Assembly (NCBI GenBank): GCA_032718865.1
Contig: JALUTQ010000033.1
Span: 558,001-622,000 of the forward strand
Direction of reading: 5' to 3'
DNA: 64,000 nucleotides
Source of the DNA: Tilletia caries
Lineage: Eukaryota > Basidiomycota > Exobasidiomycetes > Tilletiales > Tilletiaceae
Made by a program: the position numbers and the translations under genes. This document shows positions 33,314-44,833 of the stretch, one piece after another (the stretch's first letter is position 1; each line of letters begins with the position of its first letter). Below the pieces are notes generated by a model, which was given only the letters and a program-made list of their open reading frames with translations, was not told the origin of the DNA and ran no database searches.

Positions 33314-35249
33314 ATGTACAACCGTCACCGCGAATCGCTGGTCGAAGAAGATTCATCTTGGCACAAAGGCCAATCATGGAAGAGGAGGAGAACAGTCAAG
33401 GTAAGTGGCCTTCCCTTTTGCTTTGCTTTAAAAGCTTACTCACACTTGATTCTGTCGCATTGGTTTCCAGGTCGCCATTGGCATCATCGTCCTTCTGGTC
33501 ATCCTCGCCATCGCTCTCGGCGTCGATCTAGCACTCCGCCTTCGCAGGTCGGGTCGGAATCGACCGTGCGTCAAACTTGTGAGCTTTCCAACCGATGGCC
33601 TAGATCTGTCCACGAAGGGTCTCCAACCAAGAGGGTCCTTCTTCACATCCTCTGTCGACTCTTCATCAGCGGCCGTCTTTATCTGGACCTCGGGCGGCTT
33701 CACCTTCGCTAAGTACTCCAATGACACCACAAAGGCAGATATCATTGTGAACACAGACCTTCCAAGTCAGCAAATCGACGGTTTTGGGGCCGCGCTCACC
33801 GATTCAGCCGCATACACTCTCTTCGAGCTCAAGCGAAGTAACGCCTCCGTCTACAATGCAACTCTGAAGACCCTTTTCAATATGCGTACCGGCACTCCAA
33901 TTCTACGCGTGCCTCTCGGCTCAAGCGACTTCTCCATGCAGGAATATGTCTTTGCGCCAAACGCACCGCCGGGCGATCTCCTCTCACAAGCCCTGGCCTC
34001 CTCCAAAAATATCAACGATGCCCTCCTCAGCGCCGGATTTAGCCTCGGCCCGGCAAACGACTATCTCATCCCCATCCTCCGTGATATTGTCGCAATCAGG
34101 CCTCAGCTCAAAGTTATATTCTCGCCGTGGTCACCACCTGCCTGGATGAAGACGAGCGGGTCTCTGTCTGGCGGATCGATTATACCCGGCTTCGTTCCCC
34201 TCGTCGCACAGTACTATGTCATGTCGATCAAGGCCTTCGTTGACGCGGGCGTCCCCGCCTGGTCCATGACGCTGCAGAACGAGCCCAATTTTGCGCCAAA
34301 GTATCCATCCACGATTGTGGATAGCAAGACGCAGTCTCAGCTCGCCTCGGCCATTCGAGGTCTATTGCCCGCGTACAACCTCACCAGTATGAAGATCTTT
34401 GCACACGACAACAACTGGTCCCAGTGGCAGAACGCGGCCGATATCGTTAACCTGAACAGCAGTGCCATTGATGGCATCGCATGGCATGGATACAAGGGCG
34501 ACGCGTCGCAAATCGCCAACTTCCGAGGGAACACCTCTGCGCCGTCGCTCGAGACGCACATGACCGAGTTCACTGGAACGTCGGGCGCTTCCCAAAGTCG
34601 CTGGGATGCGCAAAAGTACTGGCTGGAATCGATCTACTTTCCCATGCTCAATCAGTACGCGCGCTCTGTCGATATCTGGAACATCGCATTGGACCCAGAT
34701 AGCGGTCCACGCCTTTCATCGGCCGTTTGCTCGAATTGCATCGGTGCACTTCAAGTCAGCACGCCCGACCACTCTGCCGACCCGTGGGTGCAAATCCACC
34801 CGCAGTACATCACGATGGCGCACATGAATGCTGCCACTGTCGATCTCAGCACAATTGGGGGCGGGCCTGCCTACCGCGCGCTGACGATTCAACAGTCTCA
34901 CACGACGACGGGCTCATCCGCGAACATGGCCTGTATTTCCAGCCAAGGGTTTGCAGCCTCGCTCAAAGGTGCTAAATTGGAGCCTTTCAACGCAGCGAAC
35001 ACGGATACGACTTTCAGTCGGCGGGTTGGGCTCGTCTTGTACAACAACTGCGACACGGCCCAGACTTTGAATCTGAACATTGACGGCCGAGCGACTGCGT
35101 TCGACACGCAGGTACGTTCCAACTTTCAGCTTTCGTCCTTATCTGCGATGCTCTGAAGGAATCTGGCGCACTCACGATGACTTTCATCCAATCTCTTTAT
35201 CCTCTATCTACAGCCCGGTGTCACGACCCTCGTATGGCAAGCACCCTAA
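33314..35249 (+). CDS. membrane-anchored GH30 glycosidase, copy 1
   Basis: Three exons: 33314-33400, 33471-35111 and 35214-35249, 587 aa. A 29-residue basic cytosolic tail and a single hydrophobic span (about 30-51, VAIGIIVLLVILAIALG) give a type II membrane protein; no signal cleavage is expected. The GH30 barrel follows, with IDGFGAALTDSAAY, VPLGSSDFSM, FSPWSPPAWMK, the acid/base Glu300 in LQNEPNF and the nucleophile Glu395 in HMTEFTGT. The C-terminal beta domain ends with TLVWQAP in the tiny third exon. Family members hydrolyse beta-1,6-glucan or glucosylceramide; which one cannot be decided here. Catalytic residues are intact. Confidence 0.9.
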
Positions 35250-35450
35250 GATATTCAGATCTTCGACCTACTACCGGAACTAATTGTATCATCACCGACT
35301 ATTCTGCACACGCGCTTACTTTCTTCGCCCTTTACGAATTGACGATCCACGCCCAAGATCGTCCGCACCTCACTGTCACGTATTTATTATTTCCTAACGA
35401 ACTTTCGCTTTTTGATCCCTGGCCGCTTCTTGCGTGAAGCATAAAGTACC
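35250..35450. other. GH30 3' flank and duplication junction
   Basis: The 3' flank of GH30 copy 1 runs directly into the truncated RRM gene; the junction is at about 35449. The same flank follows GH30 copy 2 (54364-54571). Confidence 0.8.
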
Positions 35451-36887
35451 ATGCGCGAACTGAGCGATACCCCACTGAACGACCGCAACGTCTTTGTCCG
35501 AGAGGTACGTTCCTTCTCCCTCCCGTTCCTCTGATCTGTGGCATTCACCACCACCGCACTGCGCTCTTCTGCTCTTTTTTCTTCTTTTCTAGAACCGCGA
35601 GGACGAAGTCCGCTATGGTATCGCTACCACCACCGCACGACCTCCCGTTGGCGGCCATGCCCCGCGTGGATTTGCTGCCGGTGGAGGAGGCCGCGGCGGA
35701 TATGGCGGCGGTGGAGGCCGTGGTGGCTTTGGCGGCGCGCCTGCTCCTGGTATGGGCGCATACGCTCACGCGCAGGGCGGCCCTCAGCTTTGTGTTGGCA
35801 ACGTACGTTTCGACATCCCGTCTTCCTCTTTCCCCAAGGTCTGTTCAGCGCTCACTCCATAACCCTCCAATATTTTAACTTTCCGTCCCACAGCTCCCAT
35901 ACTCCGTTGGCTGGCAGGATCTCAAGGATCTCTTCCGATCCGCCGGAAACGTCGTCCGGGCTGACATCCAGAATGGCGCCGACGGCCGACCGAAAGGGTC
36001 CGGTATCGTCGTCTTCTCGAACCCGAACGACGCCCACAACGCGATCTCGATGTACAACGGGTGGGAGTTCCAGGGCCGGCCATTGGAGGTCCGCGAGGAC
36101 CGGTTTGCGGGCATGGGCCCGCCCCATGGCGTGGCGTCTGCTCCTGGTGGCGGCGGACCAGGCTTTAATGCCGGTGGATGGGCTGGTGGAGCTGGTGGTG
36201 GTGGTGGTGGTGGTGGCGGCGGCTACCGCGGTGGCCCAGGAGGAGGAGGTGGTGGTGGGTACGGCGGCGGCGCTGGCGGTGGAGGGGGCCGTGCCGGAAG
36301 TTCGTACGCTCCTGCACCGCGATATGCGGGTGGGTACGCGAATGTGCCGACGGGCCCATCGGGCGGCGGCGGTGGCGGCGGTAACCCTCCCAGTCTGCAA
36401 ATCTACGTGAAGAACGTGAGTTCATGCACCTCCTCTCCGCAAACATGGAAGCTGGAAGTTGGAAGGTGAGAAAGCTGAACGTCCCTTTTTATTTTTTTTT
36501 GCACCTTTTCGTTACAGCTGCCTTGGTCGACGTCGAACGAGGACCTGGTCGAGCTCTTCCAGACGACAGGCAAGGTCGACGAGGCTGAGATCTTGTATGA
36601 GAACGGCCGGTCTAAGGGTGCCGGTGTTGTCCAGTTTGCGACGACGGAGGAGGCTGAGACGGCGATTGCCAAGTTTAGCGGGTATGTGATCTGTTCTCTC
36701 TCTCCCTCCTTTGCGGATGTCGAGGATGAGTGGACTTACTTCCGTCTTTAATTTCCTTTCCCCGGGCGCTCTCTCTCACAGATATGTCTACGGTGGTCGG
36801 GCACTTGATCTCGAGTTCAACCGGCAGTGGCGCGATTTCGCTGCTGTCCGGGCAGGCGGCGGTGACGGAGGTGGGATGCAGATGTAA
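35451..36887 (+). CDS. 5'-truncated RRM paralogue, reads as two-RRM protein
   Basis: Five exons: 35451-35504, 35593-35802, 35894-36415, 36518-36681 and 36782-36887, 351 aa. Exons 1 and 2 of the parent (acidic start, RS domain, RNP2 part of RRM1) are missing. The parent codon ATC (30687-30689) is ATG here (35451-35453), exactly at the junction, so the frame opens with [13 protein letters not shown] and stays open through all splice sites. RRM2 (about 84-165) and RRM3 (about 257-335) are whole; RRM2 has CVGN in place of YVGN, and the Gly spacer gained three residues. It is either a new gene driven by GH30 3' DNA or an untranscribed fragment kept open by youth or gene conversion. Confidence 0.65.
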
Positions 36888-37157
36888 AGGAAGGTGCTTC
36901 GCCTCCCTCGACGCCCCAGTTTCGACTTTGCTCCTCCTCCCTTCCTGACTTGATCATCACGTCCCAAAAATCTTCAAAGCGAAGGCAAACTATCTTCCAC
37001 TGCTCTTTCGACTTTTTCTCCTGCTCTTTCGAAAGCTCTTCCTGGACACAAATAAGAAATCGACCCCCACCCAGCCCCCGACGTCTCTCTCTCTCTCTCT
37101 CTCTCTCTCTTTCGCTTCTGCTCTCTCATCAGAGATTCTCCCCCAAAATCCAACGTT
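36888..37157. other. RRM paralogue 3' flank with CT microsatellite
   Basis: Copy of 32096-32385. A shorter (CT)n tract lies at about 37085-37110. Ends with the left target-site duplication of the LINE (CAAAATCCAACGTT, 37144-37157). Confidence 0.8.
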
Positions 37158-37407
37158 GTTGTTGTTATCATTGCTGTGTGAGGGCATAACGCCTATGACA
37201 GTCGGCCGGAGCCTTTAAAGGATCAACAGAAGGAGATGGAAGGAGAAGGAAGAATCACTAGGAGAGAGATCATTGGGACGAGAAAGCCCAGCTGGGCACG
37301 GCTACGGGGCAAGGGAAACTAGTGTCAAGGGGAAAGGAATCGAAGGGTGATGAGAAAGCCGATGGGAAGAGACACATCCTCGGATGTGGGTGAAATGAAG
37401 AGGGAAA

Positions 37408-40400
37408 CTAGAGCTGGATGGGAAGAATAGTTGACCGCACATCTGCGTGGGCTGGCTGGGGCCTGGACGACCTGAACTTGCCGGTGCACAAGAGGAAGTG
37501 GGCCAAGGCTGGGAATGCTGCGGGGCTGAGATGATGTACGAGCTGAGTGTCGGGCAAACCTTTTGCTCGGAGCGCCCGCCGAAACGTGGACCGAGCATCG
37601 CCGTGCCGTCTGCAGGTCATTATGAGATGCTGCATAGTCTCTGGCACCCGACACACCGTGCAGATGGGAGAGTCGACATGGCCAAAACGGTGAAGGTAGG
37701 CGTTGGTGCCTGCATGCCCTGTCCGAGCCTGTACCACAGCTGAGGTTCCAGCCCGAGACAACCGAGATAACGCATCCCTCGTGCTGCCGCTGCTGGTTTG
37801 AGCCCTGATCCGGCGATGAAATCCGCCGCTGCTACCCGTCCAGTAGGTCGCCGACCCAGATATATGCTGCTTGATCGTCATCTTGATTGCGGCTAGGCTC
37901 GCGGGTTCGGTGCTGCTACCATCTTCGGTGGCTCTTGCTGCAGATTTTGCCAGCCCGTCTGCAACCTCATTCCCAGCAACCCCTTCGTGTCCTGGGCACC
38001 ATATTAGCTGAAATGAACAACCGGGGTGTTGGCGACGGATGTCCTCGGCCAAGTGATGAATGCTGATAACCAGGTGCTGGCCTGCTGCTCTTCTGGGTGG
38101 TGTTGACAGTGACCTAATGGCGGCCTGGTTGTCGACGACGATGGTAATGGACCACAATTCTTCGTAGTCCGCCTTCGCCATCCTGAGAGCCAGTTCAATG
38201 CCCTTTAGCTCCGCTTCGAACACCGTGTGCGCCCATGACCCCCCAAGGAAGCTTGATTCTGCACGACCTGACCACGGATCGTAAGCCGCTGCGCCTACTC
38301 CTTCGTCGACCAAAGATCCGTCGCAGAAGAAGACAGGATTGAATGCGTCGCCCCTGATGCTGGAGCTCGTTGCAATAGCCTGATCGCGTTCCTGACTGAT
38401 GTCTGCCAGGAAGCGGCTGGTCCAGCCCGGTTCTGCAGCTATGGGGGAGAGGTGTTCGATGGATGTTAAAGGGACCCCGATTGCGGCGAGTTGACGAAAT
38501 ATGAGAGCCATGTTAGTAGTAAATCGCTTGGTGGGGCGCCTGTGAGCTTTACGTGCGGCGACTGCAGCTGGATTGGAGGAGCTGCCGGTGAGAAGCTTCA
38601 CGGCCTGCTCTGAGACTCGGATGTCAAGGTGGGCGCCGATGGGGGGAGGTTGGAGTCAAAGTGCAGAGCGTCTACTGGGGTGGTCCGGAAGGCGCCTAGT
38701 GCTCGTCGTAGTGCAGTGTTTTTGGATCGCTTGAAGCTTTTTGACGGTCGCCGAGTTTGATTCGAAGCGGTGCCATACCAGCGCCCCGTACTCGATTCTT
38801 GGCACTACTATGCATCGAAACAGTCGCAACAAGTGGCTGAGGCCCAGCCCTTTGACTGAATTGCCCAGGGATGTGATCGCCAGCCATGCTCCTTGTGCGC
38901 GTTGTACCGTTCTCGCTCGTTGTTCCCGGAAACGCAGTTGATGATCCAAAATGACCCCCAGCAGCTCAACTGTAGGCTGCCACGGGATCAGTTCGCCATC
39001 GAATGGGAGATCCTGTGGAGGTGGGTCTGAGAGGGAACGGGAGAAGATGGTGAAGTGTGTCTTCGTGAGATCGAGCAACGTGCCATGTGAATCCTGCCAC
39101 CAGCGCGTCTGAGGTGCTACCATCTGGAGACGTTCTTGTACCTCCTCCTCGTCCCTTCCCGTCACCAACACGCCGATATCGTCGATGTAGCCCGTCGAGT
39201 GAAATTCAGGGCCGAGCTCGTCGATACGGTTGAGGAGCGGTGCGTTGTAGAAGAGGGAGAGGAGCGGGGACAAGGGAGACCCTTGCGGGCAGCCATCTTG
39301 TCTATGCAGGGCCTGGCATAGGTACTCGCTGATGATGTAGCGGACCCACCGGTTGTTGTGCCACGATCGGATGAGTTCGACGACGTTGGCTGGTATCCCG
39401 GCCATGCGTAGGTTGTGGCACAGCCGGTCGCGGCGCATGCTCGGAAATGCTGCTTTCGAGTCAAAAGACAAAAACCCGCACATTCTGCCTCTCCTCCACT
39501 CGTCGAACACCCTCTCTTCCATACACACCAACGCATCCGCAGTAGACCGAGCGGGACGACCACCAAAGTGGGAGTTGGGGAGGAGGTGGTGAGTCTCCGC
39601 GAGGAAGCTCAATCTCGCTGTGAGGGCTGAATCCCATACCAAGCCGAGCCTGCTGATGAGATCGATGGGCCTCCAAGATGATGGTAATGAGTAGTCGCCG
39701 CGGCGAGGCTTGCGTAGCACGAGGGTGTGTGCTGACTTGAAGACCGGAGGATAGTGTCCCAGGCGCATGCCGGCCGCCACAATGTTGCTGAACAAGGGAA
39801 GGATAACATGCCAAACCTTCTTTAGCACCAGTGTGGTTACGCCGTGCGGGTCCGCCGTTCTGGAAGGTGACATCCGCTCCAGGGCTGCGGACAAATGTTC
39901 TGTTCGGATGGCGAGGTCAGGGAGAGGTGTGGGATAAGAGGCTGCTCTGGTGTCACTGAGATTGGCGGGAGCGCTTGCTTGTGTGAAGGCCTTATGGAAG
40001 GCCTGAGCTTGATCCTCTGGGCTTGCGCATAGACCGTTGTCTGAGGAGATGGGTGGAACGAAGCGATCGAACTGTTGACCGGCCATCTTATACTTGGCAG
40101 CCGTCCATATTGTGCGGTCGTCCACAGATTCCAGGAACTCGTCCCAGTGTTGTGCCTTATGGTGCTTGATGGCGTTGGTGTACACAGCACGCGCCTTCCT
40201 CCACGCTGCTGCTGCTGTTGCTTTGACCGTCTCATCTCCCCTCCTGTTTGCTCTCTGCTTTTCCCGCTCTGTCTTTGCGCACGTAGCTCTCAGCGCGCTG
40301 AGGCTGCTGTTCCACCAACGCTTGGACCGCGGTCCTACCTCGGCGACGGGGACCATCTTCTTGACCACGGCTTGTAGTGTGTCAACTAGTCCCTGGGCTG

Positions 40401-41472
40401 ATGCATCAAGTAGCTCCCGCTGCGCTCGGTGGGGAAGAGAATGGTTGGAGGGGTCTGGGACAAGGGGAAGGAGGCCCTCGAGGTTGATTGTGAGCTTGGT
40501 CCAGTCCACCTTGTCCCACTGGTACGGCGATCGGATAGGCGAACGGACCTCGTGCTGGCTGAGAGTTTCGTGCACCAACGCGCGGTGGTCGGAGAGCTGG
40601 CTGAAAGAACCGTCCACGTCGGTGCGGCAGGAGAACATCAGGTCGGCGCCAAGGCGATTCGCCCACACAAGATCGATGGTAGTGGCCCGTGATTGGCCAC
40701 TGATATGTTGGAAGGTGGGGACTCCCTCCTCCGACCGGAGTTCGAGCCCGTGCTTGCCCGCGATGTCGAGAAGAGTTTCGGCTCGCGGGTCTGATGAGAG
40801 GTAGTCGTGAGGATTCCAGAGCTCATGGTGGAGATTGAAATCGCCCAAGAGAAAAATTGCGGGGTTGTTATGACGCGTGAAGATACGGTCCAGAAGGGAA
40901 TCGACCGCTTCGAGTGTACCGATATTGTCTTTTTGGTTATATATGTTTATGAAGGCTCGTGCTGGAAGACCAGCGCCTTCCGCGACGACGAACGCGCTGA
41001 CATCGTAGGAGTTCGTGGCGAGGGGAGTGATTGAATTTGGGGAGAACCGAGTGGCAGAGATGTATGAGATGGCTCTGGGGCCCACAGGAGTGTCCTGAGC
41101 CGGAGGCGCATCGAAGATGGGAGAGATCGGACGCCATCCTGCGTAGTAAGGTGGTTGGGATGTTTGTGTGATGACATAGGGCTCCTGTAAGAAGATCATG
41201 TCGAAGCGGTCTGAGGGGGCGGTGTTGAACAGCGAGTGGAAGGCGGTTCGCCTTTTGGCACAGTTGAGCTGGATGGAGCGAACTGGCTTTACCCCTGTGA
41301 CTGTGGGTGGTGGAGAAGGTGTAGGTTGGACTGGAGACGATGAGTGAGGTAATAAGTTGGGAAAGAACGGAGGAGATGAGTGAGGGGGGGGGTGCCTGAC
41401 AGTCACGATGCAAACGTTGTAAGGGTGGCATAACTCACACTTTCGGGCATACTGTGTCAATGCTAGAGACAC
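37408..41472 (-). pseudogene. LINE ORF2: endonuclease-RT-RNase H, frameshifted
   Basis: The main frame covers 41472-38656: apurinic-type endonuclease (FLQEPYV, GDFNLHH, ATTIDLVW, SDHRAL), then RT with FDSKAAF, QGSPLSP and the YIDD active site. RNase H follows in 38601-37408 with CDGS, EAELKG and VDNQAA, then a CTVC..H..C finger. Two lesions separate the parts: one extra base near 38718 (in an A/C stretch) and one missing base in a C run (38641-38646). No ATG opens ORF2 near its start, so it would have relied on coupling to ORF1. Active-site residues are kept, so decay is recent. Confidence 0.88.
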
Positions 41473-42626
41473 TGGAAGCGTCGTCCAAGTGTTCTGTCAT
41501 GAGATGTACGCCCGTTCCAAGGGTGTGTCTTGCTTTGCGGCTCTCAGGTTGGTTGTCCATTGCCTGGGCCGCCTGCCCTTGAGTAGTGTGAGTGATGCTG
41601 AAAGACGCTGAGCGTCGGCGAGAGGGACCCGCAATGGGGGGGAGAGCGGGGCTCGGGCCTCTCTGCTGCTGCCATTTTCTGGACGAAATGAGAGGAGCTA
41701 TCGACGGATGACTCGTCGTCGTCTGAGAGGTATTGTTGATTCTGGGCACCAATGTAGAAATCGGAGTCCAGTCCCGAGCTCGACAGTGCTTCGAAGGTGT
41801 CTGTCACCGGAAACATGTCGCCTTCTGCGAGCTCCTCTTCCCTCGCGGCCTGGTATGCCCGGTCGCGCGCGGGACACGATCGAGTTGCGGCAGTGTGGTG
41901 ACCGTCACAGTTGGCGCATTTGAAGGTCAGGTGTGCGCATTCATGGCTTGTCTGGCACCGTACTGCGGGCGGCTCCACAGGGCAGCTGCAGGAGGACGCT
42001 GGGTGGGGACCTGCGCACTTGCCGCACTTCTGTGGTTTTGTGCAGCCTTGCGCGACATGACCAAAGCCTTGGCACCGGTTGCATTGGTTGGGACGGCGGA
42101 CTGAGCGACGAGTTTCGAGCAAGCGGTGATCCCACACAATTGAAGCCTTGAGGAGAGCGTTGGCGTCTGCTGCTCGGCGGAAAGAGATCAAAAGAGTGCC
42201 GTGCCTCTTGCCGTTTTGACCTCCCGCCCATTTGAAGCCGGAGGAGTGGAATGAGTGGGGATTCTGGTCCCAGAACTCTTGCATGTGGTCCATGTTCTCC
42301 GGGTCGAATTCCCTCGGCATCAGGTGTACTGCCAATTCAAAATTGGCATCCTTCAGCCGTGCGCTAGGGTCGAGGGCTGGAATCCAGTCCTTCCGGCGCA
42401 TCGAGAGGTGGTTGGCCCAGCCCACCGTTCCGATCGACAGGATCCAGTCTCCGGATGGAAGGGAGCGCGCCGCACGCACGATGTGCTCGATTGGATGGTC
42501 GTCGAGCCTGGACCACCCTTCCTTGGACTTGTGGGTGAGAATGGCGGCGCGAGCTTTTGCGACGACCGCTTTTGGCGACAGCCCCTTGAGTATCGGAGAC
42601 TTGGAGTCTCCGGCGGTGATGAGCAT
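41435..42626 (-). pseudogene. LINE ORF1: gag-like zinc-knuckle protein
   Basis: First ATG at 42626; the frame is open above it to the target duplication. The N-terminal part resembles retroelement RNA-binding domains; two to three CCHC knuckles follow (CNRCQGFGHVAQGC, CGKCAGPHPASSC, CANCDGHHTAATRSC). The frame reaches a stop at 41544, but a switch by one base at a seven-C run (41636-41642) enters a better-looking end (MDNQPESRK..DDASSVSSIDT) that stops at 41435, so a frameshift is likely there. It would bind element RNA in the ribonucleoprotein. Confidence 0.8.
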
Positions 42627-42713
42627 GTCTGTGGAGGCAAAATCCAACGTTCGTGGCTTCTACACATCTTCTTTCGTGTTGGGCTTGTTAGAAATCGGTC
42701 CGACAACTCGGCG

Positions 42714-42945
42714 AGTTGAAAGGGCGTGCTCGGGATGAGACGCTACGTGGAGGTACGCTCGGAGGGAAAAGGGTGACAGCAAGGGGAAGGTATCGAAGAG
42801 CTTCATGAATGTATCCTCCTAGCACTCTCCTTCACGCAATCAGACAGACACACACCTTGAGCCAAGAATACTGGTCAGAGGTACGTCTGAGATTGCCCTA
42901 CTCCCTGAACCTCTGCGCGCTAGTACGGAGGACCGTTACTCAACT
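42714..42945 (+). repeat. Copia left LTR
   Basis: 232 bp, identical by eye to the right LTR at 49010-49241; ends in the inverted hexamer AGTTGA/TCAACT. It should hold the element promoter, though no strong TATA box is evident. Confidence 0.95.
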
Positions 42946-42986
42946 TGGTAGCTCCGCCTCGTCCCCTACAGAGACTCTATCCAAAA

Positions 42987-44832
42987 ATGTCCACTCACGG
43001 TTCGACGAACCTTCTCAATCCCGCCTCCGCTGGCGATGACACCTCTGCGCAGCGAGAACCCACGCTGGCAGACATCTACAAGGCGGTCATGGACATCGGC
43101 CACCGGGTCACCGTCGTTGAACAAGACCTTGCGGCCCAGAAGAACCTGAGCTCGATCCGCCCTGGAGAGGGCAGCGTCTTCGGGACTCCTCCCACCCAGA
43201 CCGCCGCCGGTACCGCTTCTCAGGAGGTACGTTTCGGCTCGGACCTTCAGACGGCCTTGGGCCTAACCCCCACCGGCCCGACAAATTTTCCTCCAAGCAG
43301 GCCGGTCCGGGGGTCCATACGGCCTGACCCCGACGGTCACGGAGAACGAGAAGCGCCACGCCCGCGCTCGACCCAGTATGGGTGTCTCCGGGTTCCCACT
43401 TCCACCACAGGCGAGCCCAACGGCATATCGCGGTCAGCTCAGCCTTCAGTCGTACGCAAGGCCGGCCCCGACTCCCTACCGATCTGCGCCTCGTGATTCC
43501 GACCCTACGATGAAGGGAATCAAAGAAGACCTCTTTGTCATCCACCAGGACTACGTGCGGTCGACGAAGCCGGAATGGACGGAGGAGCAGGTCCATCGTG
43601 AGGCTACGCAGAAGACTGCCGAAGATTACCTCGCTATGAGGAAGCGGGCGATCGAGGAGACACTTGCCGGCACTGTTGCTCCGGCCAAGACAGCCTCGCA
43701 TCACCAAGACTCTGGTCGCACCTACCGCCGCGTCAACTGGGACATGGTCAAGATCATCACCAAGCTCGGTATGGACAACTGGTCCGACTGGCGTTCGAGC
43801 TTGTACAGTCTCCTCGGCACTGTACCCGGCGCTATCGGCATACTCGAGGGAACCATCTTCGGACCGCTATATCTCGGCCCGAATGACTTCACCTCGCACC
43901 CTGACTACGACGAGGCTCTCGATTTGGAACTCGGCCAGGTCATACAATCTTGCACCGAGCCGTCAGCCAAGTCCCTCCTTCTCAAGACGACCTCCGAGCA
44001 GGAGCTTCGTGGTAGCTTCTTTTACAGAGACCTCCGAAACTGGCTTGTCCCAAACCAGGGCTACGCAGCACTCAAGCTCATTGCAAAGATGGGCCGGCAT
44101 CGGCAACGAGAAGAAGAATCAGTGCGCGAGTTCGGCGAACGTCTCCGGCGCTTCTACCTCGAGCTTCAATCTGCTGGAGAGAACCTCGACCAGACCAAGC
44201 AAGTCGGCTTCCTCCTCGCTGGGCTGCGCTTTCGGTTCCAGACCGTCAGGGACAGCGTCGTCTCCCGACAGGCAACAGGTGAGGTCTTCACCTTCGAGAA
44301 GGCCCTCCAGATCCTTGCGGAAACCGAAGAGTCGTTCGACGCATTCGATGATCGGCGTCGCAACGCTCCTGCCACCCGATCTGTTCCCCCGCTGTCCCGG
44401 CCGTCCGCCCACTTTGCCGAGCCTGACACCGAGGAGGATGGGTTCGACACCGACCTCGACGATGAGGAGGTACAGGCTTTCGCAGCACACTTCGCAAGAC
44501 AGTTCGTTGCGAGGCGAAAAGCAGGGTACGGTAAGCCGTTCACGGGAGCCTGCTTTGTGTGCAAGAAGACGGGACACCGTGCCGCGGAATGCCCGGAGAA
44601 CCAAGAGGCGAAAGGTCAAGGACCACCTCATTCCGGTCCATCTCATTCCGGATCAACAGCCCGGGCCCTCTCCGCCCTGACGCCAACGACCGTGGCTCAC
44701 ACCTGCGACAAGGACGATGGCCGGGCATCTTACGCCAATGGCATTCCAGCAATCGGCGCGTTCGAGGCGCAAGTGTGGGAAGATGAGCTCGATGCTCTCC
44801 CCTCGGCGCTGAACGTCATCACGTCCGCATAG
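42987..44832 (+). CDS. Copia gag
   Basis: The N-terminal part (ATG 42987, MSTHGSTNLLNPASAGDD) is in one frame and the main body (from about 43320 to the stop at 44832) is in the next. A consensus donor GTACGT at 43227 could open an intron, with weak acceptors near 43344-43353 that restore the frame; a plain frameshift is the alternative. The body is a typical Copia gag (UBN2-like capsid, WDMVKIITKLGMDNWSDW, LGQVIQSC, FGERLRRFYLEL) and ends with a CCHC knuckle CFVCKKTGHRAAEC. It packages element RNA into virus-like particles within the cell. Confidence 0.8.
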
Positions 44833-44833
44833 G

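Larger units (their letters stand above)
30685..35450 (+). repeat. tandem segmental duplication, first copy
   Basis: From within exon 3 of the RRM gene through the GH30 gene and its 3' flank. The same order recurs from 35449 to about 54571, interrupted there by transposons. Identity is high over exons, introns and flanks, so this is a DNA-level tandem duplication, not retroposition. Confidence 0.9.
37158..42637 (-). mobile_element. LINE (Tad/I-like non-LTR retrotransposon)
   Basis: 5480 bp in minus orientation, bounded by a 14-bp duplication CAAAATCCAACGTT (37144-37157 and 42638-42651). The uninterrupted site is present in the first duplication copy near 32370. Coding order on the minus strand: ORF1 with zinc knuckles, ORF2 with endonuclease, reverse transcriptase, RNase H and a terminal Cys/His finger. 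The 3' end is a short AAC-type tail (GTTGTTGTTAT on the plus strand at 37158) in place of poly-A. The ORF1 frame is open up to the 5' target duplication, so the 5' end is probably slightly truncated. Confidence 0.93.

Noticed and set aside
42686..42713. Treating the 28 bases before the Copia LTR as part of the RRM 3' flank
   Set aside because: They are absent from the first duplication copy and, joined to 49247-49612, form an LTR with matching ends and target duplication.
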